Origin: Flavobacteriaceae bacterium
GTDB taxonomy: Bacteria > Bacteroidota > Bacteroidia > Flavobacteriales > Flavobacteriaceae
Length of the DNA: 8,656 bases
Assembly: GCA_023262245.1 (NCBI GenBank)
Contig: JALRDC010000085.1
Span: 1 to 8,656 of the forward strand
Reading direction: 5' to 3'
The position numbers and the translations under genes are program-made. Under the pieces are notes generated by a model. That model did not search any database. It worked only from the letters and a program-made list of their open reading frames with translations, and had not been told where the DNA came from. This document shows, in pieces, positions 6,346 to 8,656 of this stretch. Position 1 is the stretch's first letter; each line of letters begins with the position of its first letter.

Positions 6346-6909
6346 ATGTACGCAATCGTAGAAATAGCAGGGCAGCAATTCAAAGTTGTGCAAGACCAAA
6401 AGCTTTTTGTACATCGTTTAGCAGACAAAGAAGGCTCAAAAGTGTCTTTTGACAAGGTCTTCTTACTAGACGACGGTAAGAAAGTTTCCATTGGCGCCCC
6501 GGCTATCACCGGAGCTTCTGTTGAAGCAAAAGTGGTCAGTCACCTCAAAGGTGATAAAGTCATCGTTTTTAAGAAAAAACGACGCAAGGGATACCGTGTT
6601 AAAAACGGACACCGCCAAGCACTTACCGAATTGGTAATTGAAAAAATTCAAGCCACGGGTTCTAAAGCCACAAAAGCAGTTGAACCTAGTGCACCAAAAA
6701 CGGAAACTAAAGCAGCGGCAAAAACAACTCCTGCAGCGAAAAAAGAAGCACCCAAAAAGGCCGCTCCAAAAAAGGCAGCCCCTAAGGCTGATAAAAAAGA
6801 TTTCGCTAGTATGACTGTTGCTCAACTCAAAGAAGCCGCAACAGCTAAAGGAATTGAAGGAATTTCAGGGATGAAAAAAGCAGATTTAATCGCTGCATTA
6901 TCCAAATAA
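6346..6909 (+). CDS. rplU: 50S ribosomal protein L21 with C-terminal extension
   Basis: L21 binds 23S rRNA (with L20) in the large ribosomal subunit. Residues 1 to about 103 are a standard L21: MYAIVEIAGQQFKV, the KVFLLDDG and IGAPAITGASVEAKV strands, and the RNA-binding signature KKKRRKGYRVKNGHRQ (76-91). The usual protein ends soon after; here it runs on to 187 residues. Residues about 105-152 are a low-complexity Lys/Ala/Pro/Thr linker with KKAAP units. Residues about 153-187 (FASMTVAQLKEAA ... GISGMKKADLIAAL) resemble the helix-extended-helix of SAP/Rho N-terminal domains, which bind nucleic acid. The frame stays open through the tail and the bases do not look like a frameshift product, so the extension is real. 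I recall tails of this sort in other flavobacterial L21 proteins, but their function is unknown to me. The start is preceded by A-rich sequence with no Shine-Dalgarno. Confidence 0.96.
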   Translation: MYAIVEIAGQQFKVVQDQKLFVHRLADKEGSKVSFDKVFLLDDGKKVSIGAPAITGASVEAKVVSHLKGDKVIVFKKKRRKGYRVKNGHRQALTELVIEKIQATGSKATKAVEPSAPKTETKAAAKTTPAAKKEAPKKAAPKKAAPKADKKDFASMTVAQLKEAATAKGIEGISGMKKADLIAALSK

Positions 6910-6927
6910 TATTTAAAACTCATTGTC

Positions 6928-7188
6928 ATGGCACATAAGAAAGGAGTAGGAAGTTCAAAAAACGGAAGAGAATCCGAGTCAAAACGCCTTGGGGTTAAAA
7001 TCTTTGGTGGGCAAGCTGCAAGAGCAGGTAACATCATCATCCGCCAGCGTGGAACTGCACACTATCCTGGAGAAAATGTTTATCTAGGTAAGGATCATAC
7101 GCTTCACGCACAAGTCGATGGAATCGTTAAGTTTACAAAAAAGAAGGACAACAAATCATTTGTATCTGTGGTTCCCTTTGAAGCTTAA
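6928..7188 (+). CDS. rpmA: 50S ribosomal protein L27
   Basis: The 86-residue product is a complete L27, whose flexible N-terminus reaches the peptidyl-transferase centre. It starts MAHKKGVGSSKNGRES and contains the family signature region GNIIIRQRGTAHYPGENV followed by GKDHTLHAQVDGIVKF. The N-terminus has no cleavable leader of the Firmicutes kind, and there is no processing-protease gene (Prp) between rplU and rpmA, which agree with each other. It starts 18 bases after rplU, in the same operon, and is followed by a strong terminator. Full length and no unusual residues seen. Confidence 0.98.
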   Translation: MAHKKGVGSSKNGRESESKRLGVKIFGGQAARAGNIIIRQRGTAHYPGENVYLGKDHTLHAQVDGIVKFTKKKDNKSFVSVVPFEA

Positions 7189-7208
7189 ACAAGAATTCTA
7201 AAAAAATT

Positions 7209-7236
7209 AAAACCCACTCTAGAGTGGGTTTTTTTT
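7209..7236. terminator. Bidirectional intrinsic terminator between rpmA and ahcY
   Basis: The core CCCACTCTAGAGTGGG (7213-7228) is a perfect palindrome. It can fold as a six-pair stem CCCACT/AGTGGG with a CTAG loop, extended by four A-T pairs at the base (7209-7212 with 7229-7232). On the + strand it is followed by eight T (7229-7236), ending rplU-rpmA 20 bases after the L27 stop. Read on the - strand, the same hairpin is followed by TTTT, AA and then a T6-7 run (the A-rich stretch at about 7199-7212), 43 bases after the ahcY stop, so it can serve both convergent operons. Confidence 0.9.
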
Positions 7237-7278
7237 GCTCAATATTTACTGAAGTAAATCGCTTTTGATGTACTGTTT

Positions 7279-8595
7279 TTAATATCGGTAATATTCTGGT
7301 TTGAAGGGACCATTTACTTTTACACCGATATAATCCGCCTGTTCAGAAGAGAGTTCTTCAAGCTCTACACCCAGATGGTCTAAATGAAGCGCAGCCACTT
7401 TTTCATCCAAATGTTTAGGAAGCATATATACTTTGTTTTCATATTGATCTGAGCGCAACCAAAGTTCGATTTGAGCTAAAGTTTGATTGGTAAAAGAGTT
7501 GCTCATCACAAAACTAGGGTGCCCTGTGGCACAACCTAAATTAACAAGACGTCCTTCAGCTAAAACAATAATTTGACTGTTATTTTCTAAGGTATATAAG
7601 TCTACTTGAGGTTTTATTTCTGACTTGGTATGACCATAGTTTTCATTTAACCAGGCCATGTCAATTTCATTATCAAAGTGACCGATATTACAAACGATGG
7701 CTTTATCCTTCATCGCCAAGAAGAAATCCTTTTTAAGAATATCTTTATTTCCTGTAGCAGTACAGACAATATCTGCATTAGAAATTACAGTAGAAAGTTT
7801 CTTAACTTCAAAACCATCCATGGCAGCTTGTAAAGCACAAATGGGATCAATTTCAGTTACCGTTACAATGGCTCCTGCTCCACGGAAAGAAGCAGCGGTT
7901 CCTTTTCCTACATCTCCATAACCACAAACCACAACGCGCTTTCCAGCAAGCATTACGTCAGTAGCTCTACGTACTGCATCCACAGCACTTTCTTTGCAAC
8001 CGTATTTGTTATCAAATTTAGATTTAGTTACAGAATCATTTACATTAATGGCTGGCATGGGTAAGGTCCCCTTTTTTACTCTTTCGTATAAACGGTGTAC
8101 TCCAGTAGTAGTTTCTTCTGAAAGCCCACGAATATCCGCAACTAATTCAGGATATTGATCTAAAACCATATTGGTAAGATCTCCACCATCATCTAGAATC
8201 ATATTTAGAGGTTTCTGATCCTCCCCAAAATAAAGCGTTTGTTCTATACACCAGTCAAATTCTTCTTCATTCATCCCTTTCCAAGCATAAACGGGAATAC
8301 CCGCTGCTGCAATCGCTGCTGCTGCGTGATCCTGAGTAGAGAAGATGTTGCATGAGCTCCAAGTAACTTCAGCACCTAAAGCCACTAGGGTCTCGATAAG
8401 TACTGCTGTTTGAATGGTCATGTGCAGACAACCCGCAATTCGAGCACCTTTAAGAGGTTGAGAAGCGCCATACTCCTCTCGAAGGGCCATAAGACCCGGC
8501 ATCTCTGCCTCTGCGAGCTCAATTTCTTTACGCCCCCAGTCTGCTAAACTGAGGTCTTTTACTTTGTAAGGAGTGTATTTTGGAATATTTGACAT
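7279..8595 (-). CDS. ahcY: S-adenosylhomocysteine hydrolase (adenosylhomocysteinase)
   Basis: AhcY reversibly splits S-adenosylhomocysteine into homocysteine and adenosine, relieving inhibition of SAM-dependent methyltransferases. The 438-residue product is complete. It has CLHMTIQT (H58), the signature SCNIFSTQDHAAAAIAA (81-97), LDDGGDLT (D136), EETTTGVHR (E161), NVNDSVTKSKFDNKYGC with K191 and D195, the NAD-binding GYGDVGKG (225-232), HFDNE (306-310), and the C-terminal FKPEYYRY that reaches into the partner subunit. These match the known catalytic and cofactor residues by eye. Its length is close to the animal-type enzyme and there is no long insertion of the kind seen in mycobacterial forms. 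The ATG at 8595-8593 lies one base after the stop of the upstream gene, apparently metK, so the two are probably co-transcribed and translationally coupled. No separate promoter is visible. Confidence 0.98.
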   Translation of the reverse strand: MSNIPKYTPYKVKDLSLADWGRKEIELAEAEMPGLMALREEYGASQPLKGARIAGCLHMTIQTAVLIETLVALGAEVTWSSCNIFSTQDHAAAAIAAAGIPVYAWKGMNEEEFDWCIEQTLYFGEDQKPLNMILDDGGDLTNMVLDQYPELVADIRGLSEETTTGVHRLYERVKKGTLPMPAINVNDSVTKSKFDNKYGCKESAVDAVRRATDVMLAGKRVVVCGYGDVGKGTAASFRGAGAIVTVTEIDPICALQAAMDGFEVKKLSTVISNADIVCTATGNKDILKKDFFLAMKDKAIVCNIGHFDNEIDMAWLNENYGHTKSEIKPQVDLYTLENNSQIIVLAEGRLVNLGCATGHPSFVMSNSFTNQTLAQIELWLRSDQYENKVYMLPKHLDEKVAALHLDHLGVELEELSSEQADYIGVKVNGPFKPEYYRY

Positions 8596-8596
8596 C

Positions 8597-8656
8597 TTAA
8601 ATATTAAAAAGAGTTTTGAATTCGTTTACTAGATCTAATTTTTCCCAAGTGAAAAG
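8597..8656 (-). CDS. metK: S-adenosylmethionine synthetase, C-terminal end (partial)
   Basis: Reading in from the right edge on the - strand, a frame of 19 codons (LFTWEKLDLVNEFKTLFNI) ends in TAA at 8599-8597. The block LFTWEKLD followed by a short helical tail is how I recall MetK ending in flavobacteria (E. coli MetK has FPWEKTD at the same place). MetK makes SAM from methionine and ATP, so it would feed the methylation cycle that the adjacent ahcY clears. Only a few conserved residues are visible, which limits certainty; the adjacency to ahcY supports it. The start and catalytic regions are outside the window. Confidence 0.78.
   Translation of the reverse strand, partial: LFTWEKLDLVNEFKTLFNI

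Noticed and set aside
6730..6800. A repeated KKAAP-coding stretch that could be a DNA tandem repeat.
   Set aside because: The units differ in bases and length; the repetition is at protein level from a Lys/Ala/Pro-rich linker, with no exact direct repeat array.
6466..6825. A 119-codon open frame on the - strand, rich in Cys and Phe.
   Set aside because: It is antisense to the L21 gene; its odd composition is the complement of the Lys/Ala-rich linker codons. L21 on the + strand is certain.
7697..7921. A 74-codon open frame on the + strand.
   Set aside because: It lies wholly inside ahcY on the opposite strand, has no recognisable domain and no promoter or leader.
1..8656. A search for CRISPR repeats, tRNA or rRNA genes, insertion sequences, attachment sites, and toxin or defence genes.
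   Set aside because: None seen. Nearly all bases are in recognised metabolic or ribosomal genes, and the gaps are too short to hide such elements.

Overview
The window looks like chromosomal DNA from a member of the Bacteroidetes, most likely a flavobacterium. The evidence is low-GC, AT-rich spacers, no Shine-Dalgarno sequence before any start, a TTG-N19-TAnnTTTG promoter ahead of the ribosomal genes, an L21 protein with a Lys/Ala-rich C-terminal tail, and AhcY and MetK sequences of the type found in that class. Ten genes are complete and one is cut by each edge. No stretch over 300 bases lacks a gene; the longest gap, about 90 bases at 7189-7278, holds a terminator.

Region 1 (1-6279, + strand) is the distal part of a surface-polysaccharide locus. 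It begins inside the last gene of the UDP-N-acetyl-L-fucosamine reductase/epimerase (FnlB/CapF/WbjC type). This is followed by the matching 2-epimerase (FnlC/WbjD type) and a WbuB-type glycosyltransferase. A complete dTDP-L-rhamnose set follows in the order rfbA-rfbC-rfbD-rfbB, with overlaps between C/D and D/B, and then a small DoxX-family membrane protein. Together the genes would supply two activated 6-deoxy-L-sugars (L-FucNAc and L-rhamnose) and at least one transferase for a repeat unit. No polymerase, flippase or initiating transferase is in the window, so the rest of the locus must lie upstream or elsewhere.

Region 2 (6280-7240, + strand) is a ribosomal protein operon, rplU-rpmA (L21, L27). 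It has its own promoter and ends in a strong hairpin terminator. L21 carries an extension of about 80 residues: a Lys/Ala/Pro linker and a small SAP/Rho-N-like helical motif.

Region 3 (7279-8656, - strand) converges on region 2. It holds ahcY (S-adenosylhomocysteine hydrolase) and, one base upstream of it, the C-terminal end of what appears to be metK (SAM synthetase). This pairs SAM synthesis with SAH removal in one transcription unit. The hairpin between rpmA and ahcY is symmetric, with A and T tracts on both sides, and probably terminates both operons.

I see no RNA genes, CRISPR array, insertion sequence, integrase, defence gene or clearly new system. The points most worth a second look are the L21 tail, the AT-rich overlapping GTG-start glycosyltransferase, and the metK-ahcY pairing.
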